Positions 44,899 through 56,284 of a stretch of 64,000 nucleotides of DNA are shown here, piece after piece. The notes below the pieces were generated by a model. That model had not been told where the DNA came from. It saw only the letters and a program-made list of their open reading frames with translations, and did no database searches. Each line of letters opens with the position of its first letter. The stretch's first letter is position 1. The position numbers and the translations under genes were made by a program. The stretch comes from Lobosporangium transversale (Eukaryota; Mortierellomycota; Mortierellomycetes; Mortierellales; Mortierellaceae): contig NW_019028982.1 of NCBI RefSeq assembly GCF_002105155.1, forward strand, positions 456,501-520,500, given 5' to 3'.

Positions 44899-47479
44899 CT
44901 ATTCCCTAAATGCCTCATCTAGGTCAGAGAAGTCGTATTCATCATCTGCTATCACATCTAAATCTGGGCTATCGTATCCATCTGTCTGCATGTTTTCAGG
45001 GAAACAGGAGGTAATATACGACTCCACCTGTTGATCTTCTATCGCAAGGCTTGCGAGAACAGTCGCCATGTCTTCGGTACTATTTCGTTCGGAAATGTGC
45101 TTAACAATGTTTTGGAAGCGTCCTGCTACCAGCTTTTCAAAGCCTTCGCAATACAAATCTGTGGTAATCGGAATATGGCTGCTGCCCAGACAGGAACCTC
45201 TGCCAAGAATATTATAGTCACGAAGATGAGCTACAATTCTTATGATATCTTCATCGACAGAAACTGGTGAGTGTCGAGTACTGTTGGGAATCATGTTGTA
45301 CTGTGACTCGAGCACCGACTTGAGCTTCGAAAACAGACGAATGTTGGTAGATATTGAATTGGCCAATGTCTCCCAGGACATATTGCTTCCCTTCGCTGCA
45401 TGAATGACTTTTGTCAGCAGGTTATTGTGCTCTTGGTACAAATCCGCAGGGATCCTCCCATTCTCCTTGCCCTTCGTATTTATCAGCAAGGAGGACAAAA
45501 TAGCCTTCCTCCGTTGTGCAGACCAGCCGTAGTGGATCCCATATGTCAAACGCAAGAGCTCGCCTGCATAGTTTTTCATTCCTCCAGCTTGAAACATGAC
45601 GGTTATCGTTCCCAGCACATCTTGGATGCGTCCGATGTCCCCAGCCTTTATGGCTGCACCCAATTCGATATAAACAAGAGCATCCCTGATAAACAAAGCC
45701 GCGTTTGCATTCGCACTGCCGCTTTCCTCGGCGATCTGATGTGCGTTGCGCAACCACTTTTGTATGACAGCGTCGACCCCTTCGCAAACTTTGCCTAAAA
45801 TATTGTCCGACTTGCCATAGTTCTCTAGCCTGCACTCATAAGCCTGCATGTCGCTGATATTTAGCCCAAACTCAACTTCCCATAGCCGTCTTACCATTGC
45901 ATCGAAAGTATGCCTTATCAGTTCGTCTGCGGCGTGAAAGTTGGATGTATCACGGCCAAGTCGCTTTCGCCCCAGCATGGATATAATAAAACCCAGAGAC
46001 CCTGGTGATGAAAAGGACCCATAATGAGTACGAAGGATTGTACCACAGAGAACCATTTGGAGGTGAAAGAGCTGTATCACAGGAATCGCCCATTGCATTC
46101 GATCGAAGCTTGTTCTATCTTCTCTGCGTAGCTCTTGCAAGGATGCTATTCTGGATATGGTAAGCTGATCCCCCGCAACTATAACTTTTGTATAGTCGGT
46201 GAACCACTCTTCAGGCAGCTGAAGCGTGTCTCTCATTATTGTCTCAAGGATCTCAATGTTGCCTGATATAGTTGATTGATCGATCTTCAACGCAGGCAAC
46301 GGGTATGTTTTTGTCTCCTTTACTTCAAGGGGCTCTATTGAAGGGGCATCCATCGAGCAGTCGTAGGTGGTGAAATGCCGCTGAAGAACGTCGATCAAAT
46401 GGAACCGAGTGACATCTCTACGGCATTATCAGAACGATTAGCTAAAAAAAAAAAAAAAAAAAAAAAGGTAGACTGATTATGCACTTCAGTCGTGTTTTTG
46501 TGTCTGTGCCTCACCTTGAGTGCAATTGCCTTGGAATAAGGGTGCAAATGGAGATGGGAAGTACATCTTGATCTTGATCTGGCCCAATATCCTCGCCGAG
46601 CACGATGGTCGCGGTGGTCCCATTATCGAAGGAGTCTAAGTTATTGCTGCGCTGGTCATATTTCCGATTGGCCATATTAATGTTATCATACAGCAAGTAC
46701 CATGGGCGCTTCCTAACTTGGGAACGAACCTCCTGAAGAGAATTCCTTGTTAACGATCTGAGGGCTGTGCAGATCGTCATATGTGACACCGATAGACCAC
46801 TCACAGCGAGCAAATTTATCACACGCTTTGGACATCCCGAGGCATGCAGATGAAGTCCCATCATCATTTGCAAGTAGTTCGACTTCTGGGAACAGAGTTT
46901 CACCAACATGCTAACGATAGTGACACGAATTGCTGGTGCTTTTTCAATGGAGTAAGGGTTGACCGATGTCAAATTGGAGATGATTTTGAAGAGCAGGGGT
47001 GCTGATTCCAACTTCTTATTAATTAAATTTAATGAAAATTCCTGGACCACCTTGGGGGACAAATTCTTGGCTGGAAGCCTCAGGTCATCGGTCTTGGTGA
47101 GCTCCTCGAGTTCACGTTTTGCGCCATCAACGACAATGTCTGCTGCAGCCCGACCGAGATCGTCGTATGCCTTATTATGAGCCTTTTCGGATTCCAATTG
47201 CGATTTCCACGTCTCGACTATGGAAGCAGGACCGCTATTAGCATAAAATCTCCTGACGCTTCCTTGGACGACCCTATGGCGCGATTCAAATACATCTGAT
47301 AGGAATTGACGTAACGATATTTTTTTTTCCTCTACCAGCACTTTAAAAATATCGACCAAGTAATCATCATTGGAAGGATAGATGGAGGGAGTTTCGCCGA
47401 TAATTTCCAGCTCCTCCTGCTGTTCCGATGTAGGCGTTGGGGTTTCTCCTTCTTCCAATGCTTTCCACATCTGGCGCAT
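44899..47479 (-). CDS. DUF6589 protein, candidate transposase of the element
   Basis: Two exons, 47479-46515 and 46417-44899 on the minus strand, join in frame (phase 2) to 827 residues. The intron has GT..AG ends and an internal T-tract. Matches to the DUF6589 family are the middle region GLSVSHMTICTALRSLTRNS and RPWYLLYDNINMANR with KYDQRSNN, then YPLPALKIDQSTISGNIEIL, VIVAGDQLTISRIASLQELR, DRTSFDRMQWAIPVIQLFHL and QMVLCGTILRTHYGS. The Asp of LLYDN (about residue 265) and of AGDQLT (about 405) look like the first two acids of an RNase H-like DDE site. Glu in NFHAADELI is a possible third. That is my inference. The tail is acidic. The frame is open upstream to 47548, where a short 5' intron is likely. 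It is intact. Confidence 0.75.
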
Positions 47480-47691
47480 TGTGCTAGAGATGAGGGGCAT
47501 GAAGAGATATGTGGAGGATAGACGTGAGATTTGAGGACACATTGACATTTGACACTAACATTGGTTCCGTTTTAGCAATAGTATACATACATGTTTCTCA
47601 GCGGCTCAGGAACCGATGGGGTAGCCTGGTTAGGTGTGCGATAGCTCTTAGGAAGCTTGATAGGTTTGAAATTACGAAATTTGATAGAATC

Positions 47692-48283
47692 CATCGTAAG
47701 TTGTTTGTAGAGGGGTGGAGTGTAGGAAGTGAAGAGATAAGTGTTTGAGAGAGGTAAGCCGAGAAGCGAGAAAGAGAAGCGGAAGGGAAGCGAGAAAGAG
47801 AAGCGCGAAAGAGAAGCGGAAGGGAAGCGATTAAGTGAGGTTAAGAAGTCAAGCCCATTCAGGTTTATGAAACAATATCACAATATGTTACAAAAATAAA
47901 CAAAGACTTTTTTTATTTTTTATTTTTTTTGCTAGAAAACTATGGCATGCAGCAATTGTGAATAGAATATTCACCTTGAGCTCAGGACTCAGACTGTGAA
48001 GGGGATTGGAGGTGGAACGCGATATTAAAAAAAAAAAAAAAAAAAAAAATTATTATTGTGCATGAATTTTTTATAAGTATAAATACTTATAAAAAATACA
48101 GCCACTAGTTCTGTCCCTTGCATATACGGAAGAATATTCCCTCAAGTGTATTATTTATTTCCTTTTTGAGCTACCAGCTAATAAGCGAAGATTTTTTCCC
48201 AGCCCCTTCACTTTAGGTGACTCAAAAAGGAAATGGAATTTCCTGTCACCTTTATAAAGTGAAGAGGGATGGGTACGAGCCTA
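47692..48283 (-). repeat. right terminal inverted repeat (592 bp)
   Basis: This is the inverted copy of 35802-36393, with the same length and no mismatch found by eye. Its inner end is the ATG at 47694-47692 (minus strand), the same position at which the left repeat ends. The outer end is GGGTACGAGCCTA. Confidence 0.93.
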
Positions 48284-48292
48284 AAGTTTCTC
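48284..48292 (+). repeat. target-site duplication, right copy (AAGTTTCTC)
   Basis: This is a direct copy of 35793-35801 immediately outside the right inverted repeat. Confidence 0.9.
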
Positions 48293-50050
48293 TACAATTT
48301 CCTGTGTCCTCAACGGTCCACCTTCATTCTAAGCCCAACGGCACAAATTGCCAATAGGGGACAGAGGAGAGGTTATAGATCGTCGATACCGAATCTATGA
48401 GGAGGTGTGCGCCGGATTGCCGAGAGAAATATTTCCAATCATTGTTGTATGTTAAGTGTATGCGCGCTAATCGTGGCTTATAACTGATTGAAGGCTTGTC
48501 TGTCATTTTCTTTGTGCGCTGTCATTCCCATTGATCTTTAATTCTCTTTCCTCCATCTCTCAGTTGTACCGTGATGGATTTACCCATCAGTGAATTTCCT
48601 GAGTATTCTAAAGCTCAAGGGAGGAACTTCTTGATGATTTAACATCCATCAACCAGGGCCTTTTTGTGAATGATCACACATCTATACCCGCTTTACTCAA
48701 AGATAACGCGATATGTAAAACTCTTTTTTTTTATTACGCGTTTTATTAGTCGTCCATAATACGCGTCTAAAAGGATAGAGTTGTTTTTATTTATTTTAGA
48801 CTGTATTAAGCGAAACAGCTGCAAAAATGGCCACCACAAGAAATAACGTGGTGGACCTTGTGAACGAAACAGCTGTAATGTTGAGGTAAATTGCAAAATA
48901 GAAAGTATGATACTGGTATTTAAAAAGGTTCGACCTATGGCTATAGCATGATGATAGGGTTATTAACAATACCGTCTTTTTCTTTCTTAGTTCTTTAAAG
49001 AGAAAAACACAATATTTCACCTTGATATCAATTGAGGTGATTCTAGAATCGTGAAGTGTTGCAACTAAATAGTCGCTTAATTGACCTACGAATTGAGAAT
49101 TAAAGAAAAACAATAACAAAAAAACAACGGAGGAGGATTCTTTACTTCGCATAAATTCATATATCTTCCCTATCTTCTGTCTTTACACGCGAAAGATTGC
49201 CCAATATCACACTGGCAAATCCTGATTGCAGTTCCGCAAAGCATTAAGCCATTGAACCCCAAAACTGAACGACGTTCTAGTTCACACGACCTATAGATTT
49301 CGATAGAGTCCAGCCAACTATTGCGCAACCTCAGAAACAATTAGAAAGCTTCAGTGGGTGGAGATTTGTGAGCTAACCTTCAGCCACAAGCCTGTACAAG
49401 TACATCTTTCATCCATACCCTTGGTATTTTTAATTGTTGGACCAAAGCCTGCTGCTTCTTTTTTTTTTTTTTTTTTTTTTTTTAATCCACATGTGTTTAT
49501 GTAATATCCACATGTGGGCGAATGTCATACTTTTGTCAATTTTTGCAGTTTGTTCACTTTTTTTTTTTTTTTTTTTTTTTGGCGCACCGCCCACCAGGCA
49601 GGATACACAAAATCAAAGTGGATACAAGGCATAGCCCCCACTGTTAACGACAATTAAAAGTCTTTGCTGTATCATTTCATTTGTAAAATACATAATGCCA
49701 ATATTTTTCATGCAGAACAAAAATAAGGAGAGACAAATTTATCCCGACTGTCGCTCGGTTAACAAGAGAAACAAAAGGGTAAAAAAAATGCAAGGGGCAG
49801 GGGAAAGAAAAGATGTCTCCTTTGTCTATGTACACAGGTGCAGAAATTGGTGCATGTAGCATTCATTATTTCCGGATATAATGTAAATTCACTTCACAAA
49901 CACCCATTGTTGCTTTCTTTTTTTTCTTTTTTTTTATACCTCCATCTCTACATCTTATTACTTGTAATCAATCAGTAACTTCATTCACAGTGACAACAGC
50001 GTTTCGACGTCGCCTTATCGCCTTGATCTCATCCGTTCAAAACATTAGTC
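48293..50050. other. intergenic; promoter and leader of the F-box gene
   Basis: No gene is recognised. T-tracts of about 24 and 22 nt lie near 49459-49483 and 49559-49580. The last 150 bp are C/T-rich leader sequence. Confidence 0.45.
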
Positions 50051-52126
50051 ATGACACTATCCCTACAGTCTCTGTCTTCATCTCCACTAAACCTCACAGA
50101 GATTCTTCAAACGATATTATCCCTGCTGGACCCTCCGAGCCTGGTTGCAGCAAGTCAAGTCTCGCGCCACTGGTACCAATGTTGCTCACCAATCCTGTGG
50201 AGTCGTATCGCCAGTTCAGATTGGTCTCTCGCTCGCTTCAGCCCCCGCCAGCTCTATATGCATGCGCATCTCGTCCGAGACTTGGAATGGCGTTCTTCCC
50301 AAAATGCATCTACTCCATACGTTATCACAACAAATGTATCACCACCTCATCAGTCTCTAGGAGACATCAATATGACTACCATTCAACCTGTTATGATTAT
50401 ACGTCAACAAGAACAACAACAGCAGGAGCAACAACACCAACAACAATATATAGATCCACTATTAGACCCGCAATCCGACTCCAAAATATGCAACAATTTC
50501 ATCTTTTTAGACCATCAGTCAGGGAGACATCGATTCCTATCAAAGAATGTAAAGTTGGTTGATGACAACGTTGTCGGTGACCATCAGCTCTCGCTCGCCT
50601 GTCTGAGTAAGATTGTGGCCAGGTGCATAAACATACAACGACTCTGCCTCCATGCAGAATGGAGTGGTATTTACTATGGGATCATGCATGCCATTCATGG
50701 ACTCAAGTTTCTACAATCACTTGAGTTGTATGCACACCGAGTTATCTTGAACTCTGAAAAAATATCTAAATCAACGGCCAATGTAGTTACAAAGTTATTG
50801 AACGTTCAAGAACTGATATCAAAATGCCCTCAACTTCAGAGGCTAGTCCTTCGTGGGGCTGCATTTTGTTTTCAATCAGCATCAACACTATCTCTTTGTG
50901 ATAACCAAGAAAACAAGAGCATCTCTGGATCATGCAAAGGATCTACTCTCAACCAATCAGAAAGTGTGATAAAATTGGCGGCGATTAGTGCGACCAACTT
51001 AAAATTGGAGCACCATCAATATCTGCCGTCACACGAGCTTCTTACCCCACATTCATCTCATCTTTGGCCCTCTTCGCCAATATCTTTGCACGACAACACA
51101 CAGACAAAGTTCTTAATCCAACGTCTTTCTTTAGATACTGCAATAACAGAGAGCGAACTCACTCTTCTACTCTCACAATGTCCATCCCTTCAGTCTCTAG
51201 ATCTTCCAGGAGGGCTCGCCTGGGAGATGTCTGACAGATTTCTCAAAAAGCTGACAAATCATTGCCCTCATCTTATAGAATTTACCATCAACGCATCTTG
51301 TAATGCACCAGTAACAGAGGAGCGGCTCACTGCACTAGTTTTAGCCTTGGCGGTCACACCTCGCCCTTCAGCATCCCTTACTTCCAGCTCTTTACGTCGA
51401 TTCGGTGCTCGGTCCTGCATGTTTGGTGATTCGACATTAGAAGCAATAGAGAAATATTGTCCTGATCTAGAAGAGTTGGATATTTCATTAACAAGAGGGA
51501 GTGATTTGTCAAAGCCGAGGCTGCAACGATATCTGAGACTTGCCACAAAACTAAAGAAGCTGGAGGCAGATGCAGTCTGGATTCCAATGCAAGGTTTACA
51601 GTCCTTACAGGAACATACCAATAATATCAATCAACATCACTTTCATGAAAGTAACTCAACAATCTCTTCAGCCGCCACTACATCATTTTCATTACCATCA
51701 TCGTCAAAGGATTTTTCATCATTGACGGCTTGGGGCAGTAGCAGGACACTCGAGCATCTGACTATTGGGTTCACTAGCCCTGACCGAAATACACACCAAT
51801 GTCGCGCTATGTATGCACTTCTTGCAACGCTGACAGAATTACAACACCTACAACTGTCATATACATGTTTAAAGCTTCTCACGCCAGGTTCAGGTTTCCA
51901 GCGACTTGAGAGCCTCAAAAAGCTGAGGACTTTCAGTATCGAGACATGTGGCTATGGTGTGATTACACGAGAAGATCTGGTTTGGATGGTCACTGCATGG
52001 CCAAAACTAGAGCGGATTGTGATGAACTCTCCAGGAGTCACCAAGGAGAGACAGTATCGGACATGGCTTCGGGAGATCAATAGGGAAGATGTCGCAATTG
52101 AAAGCCGACAGATGCTGTCGTATTAA
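50051..52126 (+). CDS. F-box / leucine-rich-repeat-like protein
   Basis: One intronless frame gives 691 residues. Near the N-terminus is an F-box: LNLTEILQTILSLLDPPSLV, then AASQVSRHWYQCCSPILWSR. The rest shows spaced leucine-rich stretches such as CPQLQRLVLRGAAF, LLLSQCPSLQSLDLPGGLAW, LEAIEKYCPDLEELDISLTR and LTELQHLQLSYTCLKLLTPG, interrupted by low-complexity Gln and Ser/Thr insertions. F-box proteins of this kind are substrate adaptors of SCF ubiquitin ligases, with the F-box binding Skp1 and the repeats binding the target; the target here is unknown. It is convergent with the PRP2 gene, with only 175 bp between stop codons. Confidence 0.85.
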   Translation: MTLSLQSLSSSPLNLTEILQTILSLLDPPSLVAASQVSRHWYQCCSPILWSRIASSDWSLARFSPRQLYMHAHLVRDLEWRSSQNASTPYVITTNVSPPHQSLGDINMTTIQPVMIIRQQEQQQQEQQHQQQYIDPLLDPQSDSKICNNFIFLDHQSGRHRFLSKNVKLVDDNVVGDHQLSLACLSKIVARCINIQRLCLHAEWSGIYYGIMHAIHGLKFLQSLELYAHRVILNSEKISKSTANVVTKLLNVQELISKCPQLQRLVLRGAAFCFQSASTLSLCDNQENKSISGSCKGSTLNQSESVIKLAAISATNLKLEHHQYLPSHELLTPHSSHLWPSSPISLHDNTQTKFLIQRLSLDTAITESELTLLLSQCPSLQSLDLPGGLAWEMSDRFLKKLTNHCPHLIEFTINASCNAPVTEERLTALVLALAVTPRPSASLTSSSLRRFGARSCMFGDSTLEAIEKYCPDLEELDISLTRGSDLSKPRLQRYLRLATKLKKLEADAVWIPMQGLQSLQEHTNNINQHHFHESNSTISSAATTSFSLPSSSKDFSSLTAWGSSRTLEHLTIGFTSPDRNTHQCRAMYALLATLTELQHLQLSYTCLKLLTPGSGFQRLESLKKLRTFSIETCGYGVITREDLVWMVTAWPKLERIVMNSPGVTKERQYRTWLREINREDVAIESRQMLSY

Positions 52127-52301
52127 CTTATCCTACAAGTCATATAAACAAATAAGCCTTTTATTTTTTTATTTTTATCTTTATTTTTTTGTTTCCAAAT
52201 ATTATGAAATCTGTATTTAATATCTTACAAGAGCGAGCTCAAAAGGATGAATAAAAAAGAAAGAAAGAAAGAAAAACAAACAAAAAAATCGCGATATATG
52301 G

Positions 52302-55300
52302 CTACGGTGGTGGTGCAATCTTGGCCATGCCCTGCCCTTTAGGTAATTTCTTCTTACTGTCATCATCCAAGTCCTTGTCTTTATAATAATGTGGCGCCAC
52401 TGAGACATGTGCAGCGGGTGTAACAAAGAAAAGGGGAAAAAAAGAGTAGGTAGATTAATATTATGATAGAGTTTAATATTCTATCAGTATATATCCCACA
52501 AATACCCCTTTTGTTACCTTCTTTGAGCCAGTCGCTTTCAATCTCCATGACGACACGCATGAATTCTTTGCTCGTAAGAACCAATTCGAAATAAACCACC
52601 CATTTAGGGTTTATTTGATATAAGGAGCTACTAGGATGGATCATCACCGTCTGGCTACTCTTGATGGTCTTATACGAGTCTCCGGAGCGGTTTAGTCTGG
52701 CAGCATTATAAAAGAATCCAGATGTGATCGCCTTCCTAATCGGTGCTGTGTCTGCTGGGTTCGGATTCGAGACCATCGCAACTTCGGTTCTTTCCATCAG
52801 CCCCACCATTTGATCTCGAATATCGCGGGCTCTTGACATGGATCGATGTTGCAAGAAATTTTCATAACACCACTGGATCGAGTAGTTTGCTTCAACCCAT
52901 TGATCCCAAATATTCAGTAGTGTCAAATGGTCCCCACCAGGTTTGGTCAAATTTTGGCGAGCCTTATCTGCATGCAATTTCTTGTCTTTAGGCCGATAAA
53001 AGACTGCATTTTGAACTGAGAGCATCGCCACGATCGACGCGATCTCCTCAGTACAATGATATTTTTCTGCCATAATCAATGTCTTGGCTAGCATGGGATC
53101 GCCCGGGAACTCCGCCATGCGTCGTCCAAGTTTTGTTAACTGGCCTTTGTCATTTAGCGCACCTAATGCATATAATTGCTCCAATGCTCTCATCAGTGTC
53201 TCTGCAGGCGGAGGATCCATGAAATCAAATCCTAAAATATCGTTGATCCCAAGAGACTTGAGTGTCAAGACCACAGAGTTTAGATTAATTCTTTGAATCT
53301 CAGGTATAGTGTTCTCCTCCAATTCATTATAATACGCCCACTGTGTATACAGTCGAAAGCATTTTCCAGGACCAACTCTTCCTGCTCGTCCTTTTCTTTG
53401 GTTGGCAGAGGCACGTGAGCAAGGCGTCACAACAAGAGATTCCATTCCAGTCTTGGGATTATAGCTGAGCATCTTAGAAAATCCTGGATCAATAACAAAC
53501 TTAACTCCATCAATGGTGATGGATGTTTCTGCAATGTTGGTTGCCAGTACAACTTTGCGCGAGCCTTCTGGGGTCGGCTCAAAGATCTTGCCTTGCATAT
53601 CAGACGGTAGTGACGAATAGATAGGACATACGATTAATTCTTGAATCCTATCACCTAATACTCGACAGGTCTGCTGAAGATTTTCAGCAGCATTGTCGAT
53701 TTCATCTTGCCCAGTCAAAAAGACCAAGATGTCGCCAGGCCCTTGAGAGATGTGGATTTGCATAATTGTAGTAATGGCTGCAGCAAGATAGTTGGCCTCT
53801 GGTGATGTGGTATAATGCACTTCAACAGGGAATGGTCGCCCAGGAATATTGAGAATGGGTGCATCGTCGAAATATTCAGCGAACTTTTCAGCATCCATTG
53901 TTGCACTGGAAATTAAGACCTTGAGATCTGATCGAAGCCGCGCAATATCCTTGACCAAGCCAAGCAAAATATCGGTATGCAATGTTCTCTCGTGAGCCTC
54001 ATCAATGATCAAACAGCTGTATCCAGCTAAGTCTGGCTCACTCATGAACTCTCGAAGCAGCATACCGTCTGTCATGTACTTCATTACCGTCTTCTCGCTT
54101 GTGCAGTCTTCAAACCGAATTGAATAGCCAACCTCGTAGCCCAACTTGACCCCCATCTCTTCTGCTACACGGGCTGCAACACTCATAGCAGCAACACGGC
54201 GTGGTTGTGTGCAACCAATCTTCATACCTCCTTTAGTATACCCTGCCTCATACAAGTACTGAGGCACTTGTGTTGTCTTTCCAGATCCTGTTTCACCAAC
54301 AATCACAATTACTTGAAATTTTTCGACAGCATCCAATAATATTTGTCGATATTGGTAAATAGGTAATGACTCGCGAACCTGCTTGATAGACATTTCCTTA
54401 CGCTCCAACTCAGTGATCCTCTCGAGCAGCTCCTCAGTCTCCCGTTCTTTAGTCTCTTCTTGTTTCTCCAGGATAAAATCTATATTTTGCTCATCAAAAA
54501 CATATTCGTAATCCATCTCCTCTCCCTCCTTAATATCTGACTTTCTAGTTGCATGCTGTCTTGAGGCCCTGACTTGCTGCTCCTCCCATTGATCCTGTTC
54601 TGACACAAATTTGTCCCCAGGCTCTTCCTGGTATCTCCTGTACAGCGCATCATGTTTCTTCTTTTTGTCTAGCTTTCCTTTTTCTGTAATATAATCTTCT
54701 GGCATCTGATACCCATCATATTTGTCATTGATATTCATACGCTCCTCAGCCAGCCTTAAGAGCTCCTTTTTGTATTCCAGATCCTCGCGTTCCTTCCTAG
54801 TCAACTCATTCAGATCAAACAGCTGCTCTTCATCTCGAATCTGCATTCGAAGTTTTTCAATTTGGAGTCCCTCACGTTTTGCAAGATACTCTTGACGGGC
54901 TCTTTCCCTCAATGTCGGGAGAGCCGCCTTTCTCGCTTCTGGATCATCTGCCAAGTTCCTACGTGAATCTGTTTTCGACGATCGATCCTCTACTAATTTC
55001 TTCGTCTTGCTCTCATCCTTGTTTCTCAAGCGATTAGCGAACTCATCTCTTTCTCTAATATCTTCTTCCCGCTCCCGTTCTTTCCTTTCTTCCTCAAGCT
55101 CCTCTATGTTATTGAAATGAAAGGCGAAGTAATAAGGAAAAATAAAAAAAGAAAAATAAATGTCGGGGCCTAGTTACCGACAATGATAAATCATAAGAAA
55201 ACATTGATAGTTGTCAAGGAAATCCAATATTCTTACCTTCAGTCTTTGGTGGTCGTAATTCGCGTTCACGTTCCTCCATTTTGCGACGCTTGTACTCTTT

Positions 55301-55997
55301 TTCTTCTTCGTCACTCTCCCATGCATTTTCGTCTTCCTTTCTCCGAATTTTCTTTTCGCGCTTCTTATCATCTGATGCTCTATCTTTCTCTTTATCCTTG
55401 GCTTTTGAAGATGAGCTCTTTTTTTTCTTTTTCTCGGGTTTCTCGTCACCTTCATCAATGATCAAGCCATATGAGTCATTCATCTCCAATAGCTTCAGCG
55501 CTGCAGCCTCCTCTTGTCTCTTTTTTTTGACTGCATCTGCCGCTGTACTGGCTCCAGATCCAGATGCAGATTTCTTAGACTGAGTCCGTGGAGTACGTTT
55601 AAATAAGTCCTGTGCAAACGCCTGTGTACTGGCATTCGATGTGATCCCCATGTCTTCTAATGCTTTTAGGAGACTTGCCGGGGATTTTGCAGATTGGGCT
55701 ACCGTTGACCACCCCAATAGAAAAAAAAAAAAAAGAAGACAGCAGTTAGAAGCGCTTTTAAGATAACCTCATTTAAATACTTATTCATTTCACCATCAAC
55801 ATACCACACGCAATCAAATAATCCCTTGTGCTATTGTCGGACATCCCAAGGACCTAGAATGTTAGTGATGTCCATGAGAACATTATGATTAGCTAGCCAA
55901 GCGAACATGTTGTTTCTCGCTCTTTTTTACTTTTTGTCTTGGACATTACTTTGATAGATGTATCTGAAACCCATCGCTTGAGCTCTTGTGAATCCAT
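52302..55997 (-). CDS. PRP2: PRP2/DHX16 spliceosomal DEAH-box RNA helicase
   Basis: Five exons on the minus strand (55997-55950, 55853-55805, 55698-55237, 55103-52518, 52399-52302) join in frame to 1080 residues; human DHX16 has about 1,040. The N-terminus (MDSQELKRWVSDTS, VLGMSDNSTRDYLIACAQSA) and the acidic-basic linker (ENAWESDEEEKEYKRRKMEE) match DHX16 rather than other DEAH helicases. The core has motif I GETGSGKTTQ, Ia TQPRRVAAMS, II DEAHERTLHTD, III SATMDAEKF, V ATNIAETSITIDG and VI QRKGRAGRVGPG. HA2 and OB-fold regions end with ESDWLKE joined to VAPHYYKDKDLDDD in the last exon. PRP2 remodels the activated spliceosome before the first splicing step. Confidence 0.95.
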
Positions 55998-56170
55998 GGT
56001 GAATGCGTATGCTTGTGATCTTATTTACTAAAACTAGAAGAGTTTATAGATCGTAGTGCTGAGAAAGTTGTCTTGAAAGAGTGGCGAAGCAGTTATGAGG
56101 ATTTAACACATTATACGTCATTTGTCGGTTTTAGTGTTTTTTCCTTTCTTTGTCTTTTTTTCACTAAGTA

Positions 56171-56179
56171 CCATCAGGT
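56171..56179 (+). repeat. target-site duplication of miniature element, left copy (CCATCAGGT)
   Basis: CCATCAGGT flanks the miniature element on the left; the second copy is at 56276-56284. Confidence 0.88.
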
Positions 56180-56275
56180 TAGGCTCGTACCCAACCCTCT
56201 TCACTTTATAAAGGTGACAGGAAATTCCATTTCCTTTTTGAGTCACCTAAAGTGAAGGGGCTGGGAACGAGCCTA
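56180..56275. mobile_element. 96-bp miniature inverted-repeat element related to the 12.5-kb transposon
   Basis: It begins TAGGCTCGTACCCAACCC and ends GGGAACGAGCCTA. The interior is nearly identical to the outermost ~88 bp of the large element's inverted repeat, including the foldback around TCACTTTATAAAGGTGAC / GTCACCTAAAGTGA. It has its own 9-bp target duplication, so it was inserted as a mobile unit. It codes for nothing and presumably depends on the larger element's proteins. Confidence 0.9.
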
Positions 56276-56284
56276 CCATCAGGT
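56276..56284 (+). repeat. target-site duplication of miniature element, right copy (CCATCAGGT)
   Basis: This is a direct copy of 56171-56179 just outside the right end of the miniature element. Confidence 0.88.

Larger units (their letters stand above)
35802..48283. mobile_element. 12.5-kb TIR DNA transposon with RecQ-like helicase and DUF6589 protein
   Basis: The element is bounded by 592-bp inverted repeats (35802-36393 and 47692-48283) starting TAGGCTCGTACCCA, and by a 9-bp direct duplication. I compared the two repeats segment by segment and found no difference, even in the T23/A23 run. Inside, a RecQ-like helicase gene reads in from the left end and a two-exon DUF6589 gene from the right. 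Between them lie small zinc-knuckle and unknown genes, several frameshifted. A 96-bp miniature element at 56180 shares the ends. A 9-bp duplication with long TIRs recalls Mutator-like elements, but I see no MULE transposase. The DUF6589 protein is the candidate transposase. Confidence 0.9.

Noticed and set aside
35802-48283. Maverick/Polinton or Starship-type giant element
   Set aside because: No DNA polymerase B, capsid, protease or integrase genes for a Maverick; no DUF3435-type captain recombinase, and Starships lack long terminal inverted repeats.
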